Origin: Norana najaformis
Lineage: Eukaryota; Annelida; Clitellata; Crassiclitellata; Hormogastridae
Direction: 5' to 3'
Assembly: GCA_964023275.1 (NCBI GenBank)
Contig: OZ029921.1
Location: 11,041,806-11,105,805, forward strand
DNA: 64,000 nucleotides
In this document: positions 34,500 through 44,704 of the stretch, in pieces
Numbering within the stretch: the first letter of the stretch is position 1
Layout of the letters: the number at the start of each line of letters is the position of its first letter
Notes under the pieces: model-generated
The model's input: only the letters and a program-made list of their open reading frames with translations
Told to the model about the DNA's origin: nothing
The model's database searches: none
Translations under genes and position numbers: made by a program

Positions 34500-34760
34500 C
34501 CTTCATGGCCCGTCCGCCAAGTTTAAGATAGGGAAACTACGTGTAGCCCTGTAAATCCTTCATTGGCCAAGAATAATGGCCAGCTTTATATATCTGAAGA
34601 AAGGGAAGAGAGACAGATATGACTTAAGATTTAAAACAACTCCGGATTGAAACAATAACATAATTTGGCAAGATGCGAATCTTTGAACATAAGTCTGTCC
34701 GCCTAGTTTAATATGGATACTTCACGTACTCCTACCAATACCAGCCAGATCTGTTGTATG
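34500..34760 (-). mobile_element. LINE endonuclease fragment
   Basis: Resembles 9240-9380 on nucleotide level (shared GTCCGCC.AGTTT and ACTCCGG/ACTTCGGGTTGAAA blocks in the same order). That copy lies in an APE endonuclease frame. Too short and damaged for a family call. Confidence 0.4.
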
Positions 34761-34836
34761 AAATCGAAAATATAACTATTTAGTATGTTGACTTGGGAAT
34801 AACTGAAGAAAATTTTGTACCAATATTTGATTGCAG

Positions 34837-34989
34837 CCGATTTCCTACATTTGTGGAATGGAAATATTTCATCCAAAAACTCTCAGCTGACATTTTACAA
34901 TGTAACCCGCAACCAAACTTGCAGCATACAATGTAATATTTCCAACGACTACGGATATGCCTTATCAAACGCATACTTGAACGTACTTG
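34837..34989 (+). CDS. Exon: second half of Ig domain 4, heavily glycosylated
   Basis: The acceptor is TTTGATTGCAG| and the donor GTACTTG|GTAAGT (near-perfect); phase 1 at both ends. It encodes FLHLWNGNISSKNSQLTFYN and VTRNQTCSIQCNISNDYGYA, then LSNAYLNVLG. The Q-C-N-x-S-N-x-x-G-Y...A-Y-L-N-V-L ending is the signature of Ig4 in neuroglian/L1 proteins and is the strongest single argument for the family. Four N-glycosylation sequons (NIS, NVT, NQT, NIS) fall within about 33 residues. An extra cysteine precedes the disulfide one by four residues. Confidence 0.88.
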
Positions 34990-35639
34990 GTAAGTTAACA
35001 ATTCATCGTGTTGACATTTTGCAGCAAAAACTAGTTATAAATCTTTATTTATAGTGTAAGATATTCAAACACTCTGCATTCTTGAAAGACTTCTTTGGCT
35101 TCTACGAATATTCATTGGGCATTCTGATCAACAGTCTCCTCCGCTTTAAGTCTGTGAAGTTTCTTCAGAAAGTTCTGAGACCTCTCACTACATGGTCTGA
35201 CTTGATCGATGCTTCAAGTGAATGCAGAGCCTTGAGGACTGGATCTAACACAATTCGACAACTGTATGGCATGTTTAAAGAAAAAGAGATGGTTTACTGG
35301 GAGAAGGTGATCGAACGAGACATGAACAATCCTCTACAGCTGAGGTAACCACTCCCTAGTATACTTGGCCGCTCTACTTCAACAAAAATTTTATGCAATC
35401 GTCATTCATAGCCACGGACTTTCATGAGTCCATGCGTCAAAAGAGAACGGGCTATATTTCGCCGTCTCTGAAGCCAAGTGGCGGCCTTGATGTTATCGAC
35501 ATGACCGGATATGGAGCTATTCCAACTTATCGTTCTCATCAGAAGTAGTTGAGAAATAAGTATCGATGCAGTTTATCGTTATCTTGAGCAAATATTATTC
35601 TATCCAAGCAGCAGTCGTGGTTAGAAAGAATCTGTTCTA
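34990..35639 (+). other. Intron with an unassigned transposon-like frame
   Basis: A frame at 35082-35348 encodes FLQKVLRPLTTWSDLIDASS and GSNTIRQLYGMFKEKEMVYW. It looks like a fragment of a transposon-derived protein, but I do not recognise the family. It has no splice context linking it to the receptor. Confidence 0.35.
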
Positions 35640-36340
35640 ACATGCATTCTTGTTGACATTTTTGGGGCTGCTGATTAGGGCATGTAACTCTCATCGCCAT
35701 GTTTCACACATCATTTGTCGTAGTTCTCATTATTACATTCCTTCTTTTCTGTTCACCTTCACATATACGTACTTCTTCTACCCAATCATAGCTTCATGTT
35801 GTTGTTGGAATGTTGTTGGAAACTAATCCCTCATGCTTCTGAAGCCTATTCCTTTTTCATCATTCAGAAGCTCATGTCTAATAGGCCTATAACTCTTGTT
35901 CTTTCTGACTTGTTCATTTCGTTCAGTTCTCTGGTTCTCCAAAACTAAACCAAGGTCCAAAATAATCGGAATTACTTGCTGCCTTTCGTTGCTTCTTTTT
36001 TGGTGGTACTGAGCTTAACCTTGGTCCTTGCAACTTAGATTTTGGCGCTTCCAGGAGGCTGCGCAGCCGGCTTCAAAGATGCTGGCGATGCTCCAATTTA
36101 CCTTTCCATTTTATCAAATTTAGGCACCGATGTCGTGTAGTAGGCAACTCCATCTACTTAACACATTTAGTCTCTGAACGCTCCTCTTCTCCTAGGCTGT
36201 TAAAACAGACGGTCAACAAGAGATTGCAACACGACCAATGCAATATGCTTCCTTAGCTCTTCATCACACTCTTCCCTTGCAGAGTTTCAGCCTTATACCA
36301 GAAATCTCATCAGGAGAAAAGGTAAAAAATTTACTGCCTA
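35640..36340 (+). mobile_element. 5' end of a CR1-like LINE with decayed 2A-like peptide
   Basis: The frame around 35984-36028 reads FGGTELNLGP, followed by CNLDFGA. This is the layout of the intact motif at 47698-47760 (IELNPGP, then a short spacer and FGALNIRS). The first proline of NPGP is replaced by leucine through a single C-to-T change. The rest is degraded. Confidence 0.45.
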
Positions 36341-36346
36341 CTTCTT

Positions 36347-36410
36347 GGGTAGTCGAGAACATAGCAAAGGATAAAGTTGGGTAGCCGAGAACATAGCAGA
36401 GGATAAAGTT
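36347..36410 (+). repeat. 32-base direct duplication
   Basis: Two adjacent copies of a 32-base unit beginning GGGTAG.CGAGAACATAGCA, differing at a few positions. Confidence 0.8.
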
Positions 36411-37370
36411 AACTTTTATCTGTGTATTAACTTATTCAAAGCCATCCACAAAGTTTTTGGTGATGCAGAACTTTCAGCAATTAATTTTGTTAAGTATGCA
36501 AATTTGGCAAATGAAACAAGTTTACGCATAAGTTTGCACTGCTGTTTGAACTTAAAGTGGCCGGAAGGAAGGCAAGAGTGGCGCCACCAATGCTCTAATT
36601 GACTTTTATGACGCCTGGCTTTAGAAATGGCAGAGTGAACCAAGGCTCTGGTGTGCGCTTTACTACTCTCTTAGTTTTAAAAAGAATTTGCCTGTCAAGA
36701 AGCTTAGTTAAAGAAAACTGGAACTGCATAGCCAGCTAATTAACTGTTTGTGCAGGAGACAACCATAATGGAGAGGCTAAGATATCACGCTTCAGTTTAT
36801 TTATATCAATTTTATTCCAAGGGCGAAATTTAATAGTTTTGTAATTTTAAGGCTTTTTATACGGGAAGTCAAATTTTGAGAAAACTGCAACATGATCTGA
36901 TAGATATGACTCAACAGGAGTGACAGAATGAAGTGATTTCGAATAAGAACGAGCTGTCAAGACATCCAAGGTGTGGCCTTTATTATGTGCAGAAAATGTA
37001 ATGAACTGTTTCATGTCAAACCCTTCTAATATATCAAGAAATGATGAAGAACAATGATCAGCTTCATCAAGATGAATATTAAAGTCACCCATCATAACTA
37101 CTGTATTTTAGTGGAAGAGGAAATTAATATTCAAGTAATGTCTGAAATTCACTAAGAATATCAGTTGAAGGGAGGGATGATGGACGATAAATAGTTACAA
37201 GCAATTTCTGTTAGTTGTCAGAAATGAGAGTAACAGCCAGGACATCAAATAACTTGAGTGCAGGAATTGGCAAAGTGAATTTGTACCACTGCACCAAGAC
37301 TCCTTTAGCATAGAAAAGGTTGGATAGAAATATGGTAGTGTTCATTTCTACCAATTAAGATGAAGGTTCT
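36411..37370 (-). mobile_element. L2-like LINE: linker and C-terminal half of APE endonuclease
   Basis: Minus strand, from right to left: LAVTLISDN and VTIYRPSS (about 37170-37240), MMGDFNIHLDEADHCSSSFL (about 37040-37095), FSAHNKGHTLDVLTARSYS and SYLSDHVAVF (the S-D-H catalytic triad end). The linker SKARRHKSQLEHWWRHS then follows at 36416-36643. The N-terminal half of the same endonuclease lies at 38215-38500, so an insertion of about 0.85 kb splits it. Confidence 0.75.
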
Positions 37371-38214
37371 CATCCAGTTAGCATTGTACAGTTTTCATCG
37401 TTTATTCTCGATTGTCATTCAGCACATGAATGTTCTTCGAATCATTGTCTGACAACGCGAGCGTGACTCTAGTTCAACAGTTACATTGCGAAGAAAGCGA
37501 CTTTAGCCTACGACAAACTTTAGTCTATTCTACCCATAACGATTGCTATAGCGCCAGAAGACGCCGGACTCTATAACTTGGCTACATTTTCAACTGCGCC
37601 CAATCTCCTGTTCTCTCAGAGATATTTGACTGATCTGTCTGGCAGTTGGATTCCGACTCGCTTCTCCGCTGCTCACTTCAGACTGACCTAGTATAGATTC
37701 TGTCTGAGGCTCTCTCGCCCAGCGATATGTGTCAAACTCCCATTGGTCAATACCTATGGAGTTACTCTGGATAGTCTATTTGATTGGACGCTAGGATTCT
37801 CTTTGTCTGAAATCTCCAGCGTGGTTTGTCTGTGTGCCTCTCTCGGACTGGTTCCGTCTTGCTCTGTTGGTCTCGGCGTGTCCGACGGTTTGACTCCGTT
37901 TCGATCTGCATCTGTATCTGTACCGGTCTGGCTGTTTGTATCTCTTTCTGTGCCTCTATATTCTTACTCGGTGGGTTCCTTGGGTGGTGATGGACCAGTT
38001 GTCCGTTAATTAAGAATCAATTTGCTTGTCTGAGCTAAGTAATAAATCAGACTCTCTACTGCCTACGCGCTGGCCAGGCCGATAATGCAAACCAGATGTT
38101 GGTATCAGTTATCTGCGATTAACTCTCCCTTCATCCTTCATCCTGACCTCCAACAACTACTAAAATGAGTAAGTTGTAATCTACTGACGACTACTACTAC
38201 TACTACTACTTGAT
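37371..38214. mobile_element. Unidentified insertion splitting the LINE endonuclease
   Basis: The stretch separates two halves of one minus-strand endonuclease domain. It contains no recognisable gene and ends next to a (CTA)n tract (about 38189-38210). The boundaries are estimated from where the endonuclease reading frame stops and restarts. Confidence 0.45.
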
Positions 38215-38900
38215 TACGTACTTCAATTCGGTTATAGAAACATCAGAAATGAATGCTCGTGTGCCACTAGGTTGAAGCCAGGTCTCAGTAAGAACAAATA
38301 TGTGCAAGGAATGCTCACAAAGGAAATTATGTAGGTCAGCACCTTTGTTACAAAAGAATCAAATGTTTAATTGACCAGTATCAAAACTCCGAAGTATAAC
38401 TGGTCCAGAATTTATTTAAGCATCACCAGCCAAAAGAAGCAATAGAAACAAATAGATAAACAACCCATGACGTCCAGCTGAAGATGTTCTACGTGGATTT
38501 ACATTCAACACAGGGCAAAAATAATGTTACTGGCATTAGATAGCAGCAGAACATATGACCGGATTGAAAATGCAGTAGCAGAAACAAGATAAAATGAATG
38601 GGCTTGAGCCAAGTTAAAAATAGACCAGACTGAAGTGATACATGTGTAAATCCAGTACTAGACCTTCCACTGCCAGATTTGGCAAGGAGGAGTAACATGA
38701 TCATAATATAGTACAAAAGTGGGCAACGTAATGAGGCAACCATATTAAGAGACACAGAAATTGAAGACACAAGAAAATCAGGCACAACAAACAAAAGACT
38801 TGACCTAAATAAGAAAAGAAAGGTCCTACTGCAACTCACCAGTGTCCCAAGCTGCTCACCTAAAGGTCCCTCAACACGGGCAGCGCCATTTGCAAAGGGC
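38215..38900 (-). mobile_element. L2-like LINE: N-terminal half of endonuclease and upstream region
   Basis: The minus strand of about 38225-38400 gives ILRSFDTGQLNI, FCNKGADLHNFLCEHSLHIF, VLTETWLQPSGTRAFISD, which is the start of an APE endonuclease (LNIRS..., T-E-T-W-L). The sequence up to 38900 is the element's 5' region and abuts a + strand family D LINE. Confidence 0.65.
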
Positions 38901-40670
38901 ACTCATTCTCGATCCTATAGAGTCGAACCAGTTAGACGTACTCGGCATCAGTAAAACTTGAATCTCTGATGATGATCGCAATGCCATCAAGTTTGAAATG
39001 GCTCTGCCAGGGTACGTAACCAGACACATCTATTGTTCCGCCCCCCCCCAGAAGAGCAGGTAGAAACAATGGTCTGGCAATCAACCACAATGAGAGGCTC
39101 TCCGTCAGAACTCATCCGCTTCAGAACACAGTGACAACAAACAGTTTCCATTTCCAAGTTGTTCGAATCATCACCTATAACTTCTTGTTTCTCGTCATTA
39201 ACATATACATTTCTTGTCATTAACACCTACCAATGGCCAGATTCTAACGTTAATGAATTCTGCCGTGAATTTGACAACCTTCTTGCAGTAATTGCTGCTG
39301 TGACTAGCAGCGATCTTGTCATTATCTTTGGAAGCTTTAACTTTACTGGAAACACCTGGTCCTGTATCTGCGACCATATAACCACTGTATTTGATGTCTT
39401 CGGTTTGAAGCAGCTCGTGTCAGGTCCAACACGTACTGGGCCGACCGGTGCAAGTCTTCTCGATCTAGTCATTTCTGGAGCGAACTCAACACCCATCAAG
39501 AACGCATAGGTGTGCAGCAGCAACGGACTGTCTGACCACAGTCTAGTAAAGTGGACGGTTGCAAGATGCCCATTGGAGGCAACCGAATGCAATCTTCTAT
39601 CGGAAGTTGAAAACACTCGATCTTGGCTCCTTCCGACAAGCGTTGATCAATCCGCCACTGTTTTTGGCCGCAGGTGACATCCCTGACGTCTTTTGCTCGT
39701 CAGGTAGATGACATTGTCACAGACATCCTGGATCAATTGGCTCCGCTCAGAAAACTCATGAAGTGTCCGGGAATGAAGATCAATCGCTGGCTGTCTTCAG
39801 AAGCTGTGGATATAAAGGGGCTTCCAAGACGCCTTAAAAGTCAATGGAAGGCTACCGACAATGAACTTGTCCGCCACGTGTATCGGTCAGCATGCCGGAA
39901 CACTAACAAACTCGTCAATGAATCACGCAGACAATGCTCAGTAACACCATATCGGAGAAGCCTAACGAATCTTGTCAACAGTGGTCTCCAGTGAAGGATG
40001 CGCTGCATTCCACAGTACAGTTCTGTTACTCTCTGCTGAAGAATAGTGATCTTGATTTGGATGATCCTTCTAACTATATCTCAAATCTCAAAACACATAT
40101 ACACTGTCTAAAATGTTTGAACGTGTCTTTCTTGCTTGTTTCTTGCCCCATGTTAACAACTCTTGTAAGTTAATCAGTCATCAGTCAGCTTACATTGGGC
40201 ATCATTAGACTGAAACGGCCTTATTGAAGATCCTTGATGATGTCTACACCACTTCCGGACGACATCAACTCACTCTACTTATTGGGTTCAGCCTTTCTAC
40301 TGTCTTCAAAGCAACACTCGTCGCAAGGCTACAGAAGACGTTCGGCATTAGTGGTGCTGGATTGGATCTGCAGTTAGCTGACGTACCGGTCACAACTCAT
40401 CAGCATTGGATCATCAGGGTTGCAGTCGTCTACTTGCGCATACGGCGTCCCAAAAGGATCGGTTCTTGGCCCGATCCTTTTCATGCTACATGTGGCTCCA
40501 GTCTCCTTTGTTATTTCCGGCATCAGTCATCGCCAGTATCCCGATGAAAACAACTGTGCATAGCTCTAAAACACATTAATTCTGACACCAGCAAACTAAC
40601 ACGATGTACTGAATGCACTGGTGAATGTACAGCGCCCTTTTTCCGACCTGTTACGGCGCTAAATAAATTG

Positions 40671-40710
<40 letters not shown>

Positions 40711-40711
40711 T
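38901..40711 (+). mobile_element. LINE family D: endonuclease, linker, RT remnant, (ATT)n tail
   Basis: Sense strand: LDVLGIS, then ISDDDRNAIKFEMALPG, INTYQWPDSNVNEFCREFDN, SDLVIIFGSFNFTGN (normally G-D-F-N), LVSGPTRTGPTGASLLDLVI and a degenerate S-D-H-S block. The linker VDDIVTDILDQLAPLRK and an RT remnant follow. The 3' end ACGGCGCTAAATAAATTGC runs into (ATT)n at 40672-40711. Related to 25310-26150. Confidence 0.8.
40672..40711 (+). repeat. (ATT)n microsatellite at LINE D 3' end
   Basis: Thirteen ATT units directly following the LINE 3' terminus. Confidence 0.95.
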
Positions 40712-40789
40712 TAAACCAAGGTAGAAATTATCCCTCAGGAACTAAAAAATTAAATCAGGAGTATAAAATGATCTATGAGAAATCAGGTC

Positions 40790-43232
40790 TCGTCTCAGTA
40801 GTTTTCATAGCCGTCTGAAAATGTGCCTCTGAATGCAATGGCATTGTGGCGCTGGACACAGACAGAGAGGCGCTGGAAAAGGAAGCAAGTCTCACGGTCG
40901 TCTCCGGCGACTGGTGAAATGCGATGCCCCAACTCTGAAAGAAATTCTGCACCCTCAGCATTTATTAGACCAAGGGTCTCAAAAGCGATGGGAACAAACC
41001 TGTGCATATTTTGCAGACTTATGGGCTGCTGCCTCATCAGCTGCAGAACCTGCTGAAATCGCTGTCTGCGACAAGTAGGAGATGGCACAAGTACGGACCA
41101 CTGTACCATCCCAGGTCATATATGTTCCAGTCACCCAAGGAACAAGTGTATCACCTTCAGGCCGCTTGCCGTCAGTTCGCAGGAGACCCATTGACTCCTT
41201 TGTGCTTGGAACGTCTGCACTCTAGAGTGAGCGCCATATGATATCGCTCATGGCATGATGGCGAATAGAGCGTCCCTAAGATAGTTTGCCAACTAACCCA
41301 TGGTGTCCATCTGGGCCAACAGCATCTTCACATTGACATATATGGAGACAACAAAGGTCAAGGCCCAGACGATGACCAACTGCCACTCTCACCGCTTCAT
41401 TATCTAAGCAGAGACCACAAGATGGAATTGGAAGAGCACTCAGCCAATCGCCAGAGTGAGGATAACAAACAGCAGCCAGCCTAGCCCTATCCACAGGGTT
41501 TCTGGCGGCGGCCCAAACTGGCAGCTTATCCTTCTCCACCGACGACCTACCCCATGTATCCTGTTAGCTGGTAGATAATCCAGAACAGCTGGAAGAGTGT
41601 CTTGGCGTGCCACCAGCATTTCCTTAAAGTAAGTGTCTGGGGCATTGGTGCATTTGGTCAAAATGGCAGACTGAAGTTCCAGAGTGGTCGCAGCTGATGC
41701 CACATAGGCTGAAGAAGCCAGTGATGACACTCTTCTCAAACCCAGTCCACAATCTGGAATGGGGAGTGAAGCCTGCATCCACTGGTGGTCATTCAAACTA
41801 ATGTTGATGATGCGTTCAAGCCCTTCCCTCATTATTTGGTCCAACCGTCCCAGCATAGGATGGTCTTGGCAGGGGGAACAACAGAGCACATGGCTAAGCT
41901 TAGGGGCACTGAAGGAGGACCTTAAGAGGATGAGGCTGCTCTGTCCTCGCAATTTGCACAGATCATCAGTCGCTTTCCCAAGGACCTCACAACATGCCTG
42001 CAGGATGTCACTTAGAGTGGAGCCTTTAAAAAGACAAGTTCCCAAAGGGTGAGTGATTCACGGTCAACACATTGGAATTCTGAAAAAACCGGGTTCTGAG
42101 GAGTCAGTGAAGGAGAATAGTATTCACATTTCTGCTGATTGAGACGCAGCCCAAGCGAAGAACTTAAGGAAGCTAACAGGGCAATGTCCTTTTCAACAGT
42201 CCCTGTGCTACCACCAGAGAGATGTGGTCCAGATAACCGATGTGAAGATCAGATTGCAGGGAGTGTAGCACAGGTTGAAGAGAGAAACAAAAAAGAAGTG
42301 GTTCAAGAGGGTCTCCCATTTGAGATAAAATGAAGAACGAACCAAATTTCAACACGGAAGCAGATGTGTAAGACTGATGAACAAAACTGTAAATTTCAGG
42401 TATTATGTTATAAGCAGACTTGAGCACTGCATCTCTACGTAGTCTGTTAAATGCATTAGAGAAATCTAATTTTACATATATATATATGGTCCTGGGGCAT
42501 CGCAATGACATATTTTCTTGCAGCATCGACTGCCATCTCACACCCAGCTGGTGTATCTATGCCAACCTGCAGCGGGGCAGAGAATGAAGTCAGTTTGCCA
42601 ACTACGTATCAGTAGGCACACTTAGCAGCCACCCTTCTCAGTGTGTAATCAATGGCTACTGGCCTTAGGCCCCTGATTTGTTGGTAAGCGCAATAAGGCT
42701 GCCACCAAAAAGGTAGGTCTCACCTCTGGCGGGCATTCGCCACGGAGTAAGATGTTAATGAACTCGATCATTTCCTTAAGTAAAACCAAGGAAGACTCAC
42801 GGTGGTTGATAAGCTCAAGGAGGTGCTGGGGTCACAGCCCATCTGGTCCCCCGGCAGAACCTGAAGGAAAAGAGCGAATGACAGCTTCCACATCCGACTG
42901 CTCAACTTGATAAGGTACTGTGGTGTTAGGGCTTGGAAGAGCAGCAGGACTGTCGGGCTGGGGGTCTATAGGATGTTTTTCAACTGAGACATTGAAGTTC
43001 TCCACGTTTGGCATCACGGGGCGACTCTGATCACACAGAATGCGAACGGCTGCACTGATATTTCCATCCTCCAGCTTGGGAGATGACAGCAACCAAAAGG
43101 GCATCCGAGTGCCTAGCAGTGGTTCGCCCCCACCAGTCCCTGCAATTGCAGGTACTCCAGATGGTTCAGTGGACTGAACTAAGGCTTCCACGCGTGTCTT
43201 AGCAATGTTTGCCAAATTGTCCCTGCGACCAG

Positions 43233-43235
<3 letters not shown>
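40790..43235 (-). mobile_element. RLE-type LINE (family F) with RT, CCHC knuckle and restriction-like endonuclease
   Basis: Minus strand, 5' to 3': a linker ending FPSGSAGGPDGL (about 42832-42870); the RT block YVKLDFSNAFNRLRRDAVLK; QMGDPLEPLLFCFSLQPVLH (a QxGDPL..LLF block); LDHISLVV in place of LDD; SLPIPDCGLGLRRVSSLASS; a knuckle-like CQCEDAVGPDGHHGL; and the endonuclease KRPEGDTLVPW, MTWDGTVV, VPIAFETLGLINAEGAEFL and DDRETCFLFQRLSV. In RLE-type elements the catalytic centre is P-D...D-x-T, here P-E. Several frameshifts. It lies in the intron before the Ig5 exon. Confidence 0.75.

Positions 43236-43275
<40 letters not shown>
43236..43275 (+). repeat. (ATT)n microsatellite
   Basis: Pure ATT array bordering the RLE-type LINE. 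Confidence 0.95.
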
Positions 43276-43949
43276 GGCCCTATTATTTCAAGTCAAACGC
43301 TTTAGGTGTTTTGGATAATCCTGTAATCCAATCGCTCCCAAACTTTAATTGCTGCAGATCTATAGGCATACCTTAACATGACGTAGAATAAAATTTCAAG
43401 TCAATCGCTTTAAGGTTTTGGATTTAGAGGAAGGTTTAAAAATATGCCATTTCCAATACTTAGGCGCTTGGCAGTTAACAATAGCTGCACCAGCTTGGAA
43501 TCCATATTAGCTGTTTTTTCTTTTATCTCTAAGTCATTGTACATCTTGTTAGTGGAAATTTCGTTCATACTCATTATAATTTTCTGACTTCCTGCAACAC
43601 GGATCATCTCTGCCAAGTGATTCTGTGTCGCTGTGCCCTATGGACACTCGTCTGCCGTAGTCGTTTTCTTGTGTTTGACCTCTTCAGAGCTGACTGCTAA
43701 CACATGTGACCACTGGATTAGGTGCGAAAAGTATTGGCATAACGTCACCGTTTCGCTTAAAATTTTGTCAGTTAAACCTTTGCTGCCCAAACCACTGATT
43801 CTTACTTCTCAACGCTGCCTACACATCTTATGAGTACTAATGCAAGATGATAATAATATGTGTGCTGCTGTAGCTGCAATCGAAAAAGTAATGCAAATTC
43901 TTATGGAAACTAATAGTTTTACAGCATGAATTTTTACTTTAAATTGTAG
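43276..43949. other. Intron sequence before the Ig5 exon
   Basis: No transposon or exon recognised. The acceptor region TTTACTTTAAATTGTAGCAG contains two AGs three bases apart. Confidence 0.4.
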
Positions 43950-44273
43950 CAGCCACAGAAATCGTGCAATCATCGGATGTTGCAATTAAAGAAGAGAATG
44001 GTTTCGTATTTCTCAACTGTGTAGCAGAAACAGATGCACAGACTCCAGTGAATGTTGTCTGGTTGCGTGGACCACAAGCACATGCGATCAAAGGAGACGC
44101 AGAATATATGCTGCTTCGAAATGGTTCTCTTCTGATTAACTGGACTAGCTCAGCGAATGATAATTACACTTGCCTAGCTTCCAATGGATTTTCATCGGAT
44201 ACTCGAACTATCCACGTTGAATTTGCTTCTGATAAAGAGCAAGAACCAATTTTAACTACATTTCAGATAGTAG
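43950..44273 (+). CDS. Exon: complete Ig domain 5 plus linker
   Basis: The acceptor is AAATTGTAG|CAG| (a NAGNAG pair; exon start 43950 or 43953, both in frame) and the donor TAG|GTAAGG; phase 1 at both ends. It encodes EIVQSSDVAIKEENG, VFLNCVAETD with the first cysteine, VNVVWLRG with the tryptophan, and LRNGSLLINWTSSANDNYTC with the second cysteine, ending LASNGFSSDTRTIHVEF. N-G-S/T-L-x-I is the usual E strand of L1-family Ig5. Unlike Ig1-4 it is not split by an intron. It continues with a polar linker (ASDKEQEPILTTFQIV). Three sequons (NGS, NWT, NYT). Confidence 0.85.
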
Positions 44274-44429
44274 GTAAGGTGATTTTGGATACATACATTA
44301 AATATTTGCTGAAAACCGAAATATGCTTTACCGATGACGTCGGCAAGATTAGAGATTTGTTAAATAATACAGCTAAATTGAACAATATTTTTTAGAATAA
44401 ATAAACTTATGGAGAAGTCATTTTGACGC

Positions 44430-44704
44430 CTAGTTGTTCATATGATACGGGAAGTAGAAGCACGTCCACACATTCTCTTCATATGCCCTGAGAAGATCAA
44501 TTGTTTATCCAAGGTCACACCCAAATTATGCACATTGTTAGAAAAAGAAACACCCAGGAAGCCCAACTGCAAATTAGGCAGATCTTCCACAGGGTTCCAT
44601 CTTGGATCGACTTTATAGATTCGACCTTGCTGTAAAGCCAGATGAACTTGGTTTTCCAAAGGTTCGGCTGGATGTGGGTGGGCAGCATTCAGACACCAAT
44701 ACCT
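44430..44704 (-). mobile_element. LINE family A-like RT C-terminal fragment
   Basis: Minus strand: KVDPRWNPVEDLPN, then NNVHNLGVTLDKQLIFSGHM, equivalent to the KTQFIWLG...LGVVLD.ELSLTDHV segment of family A. It forms a short truncated piece next to the full-size family C element. Confidence 0.6.

Noticed and set aside
35082-35348. 88-codon frame FLQKVLRPLTTWSDLIDASS...
   Set aside because: Considered as an exon of the receptor, but it lacks Ig features and compatible splice sites; probably transposon debris of unknown family.
3654-44273. Reading the Ig exons as a tandem of separate small genes
   Set aside because: All borders are phase-compatible and half domains complete each other only when spliced, so one gene explains them better.
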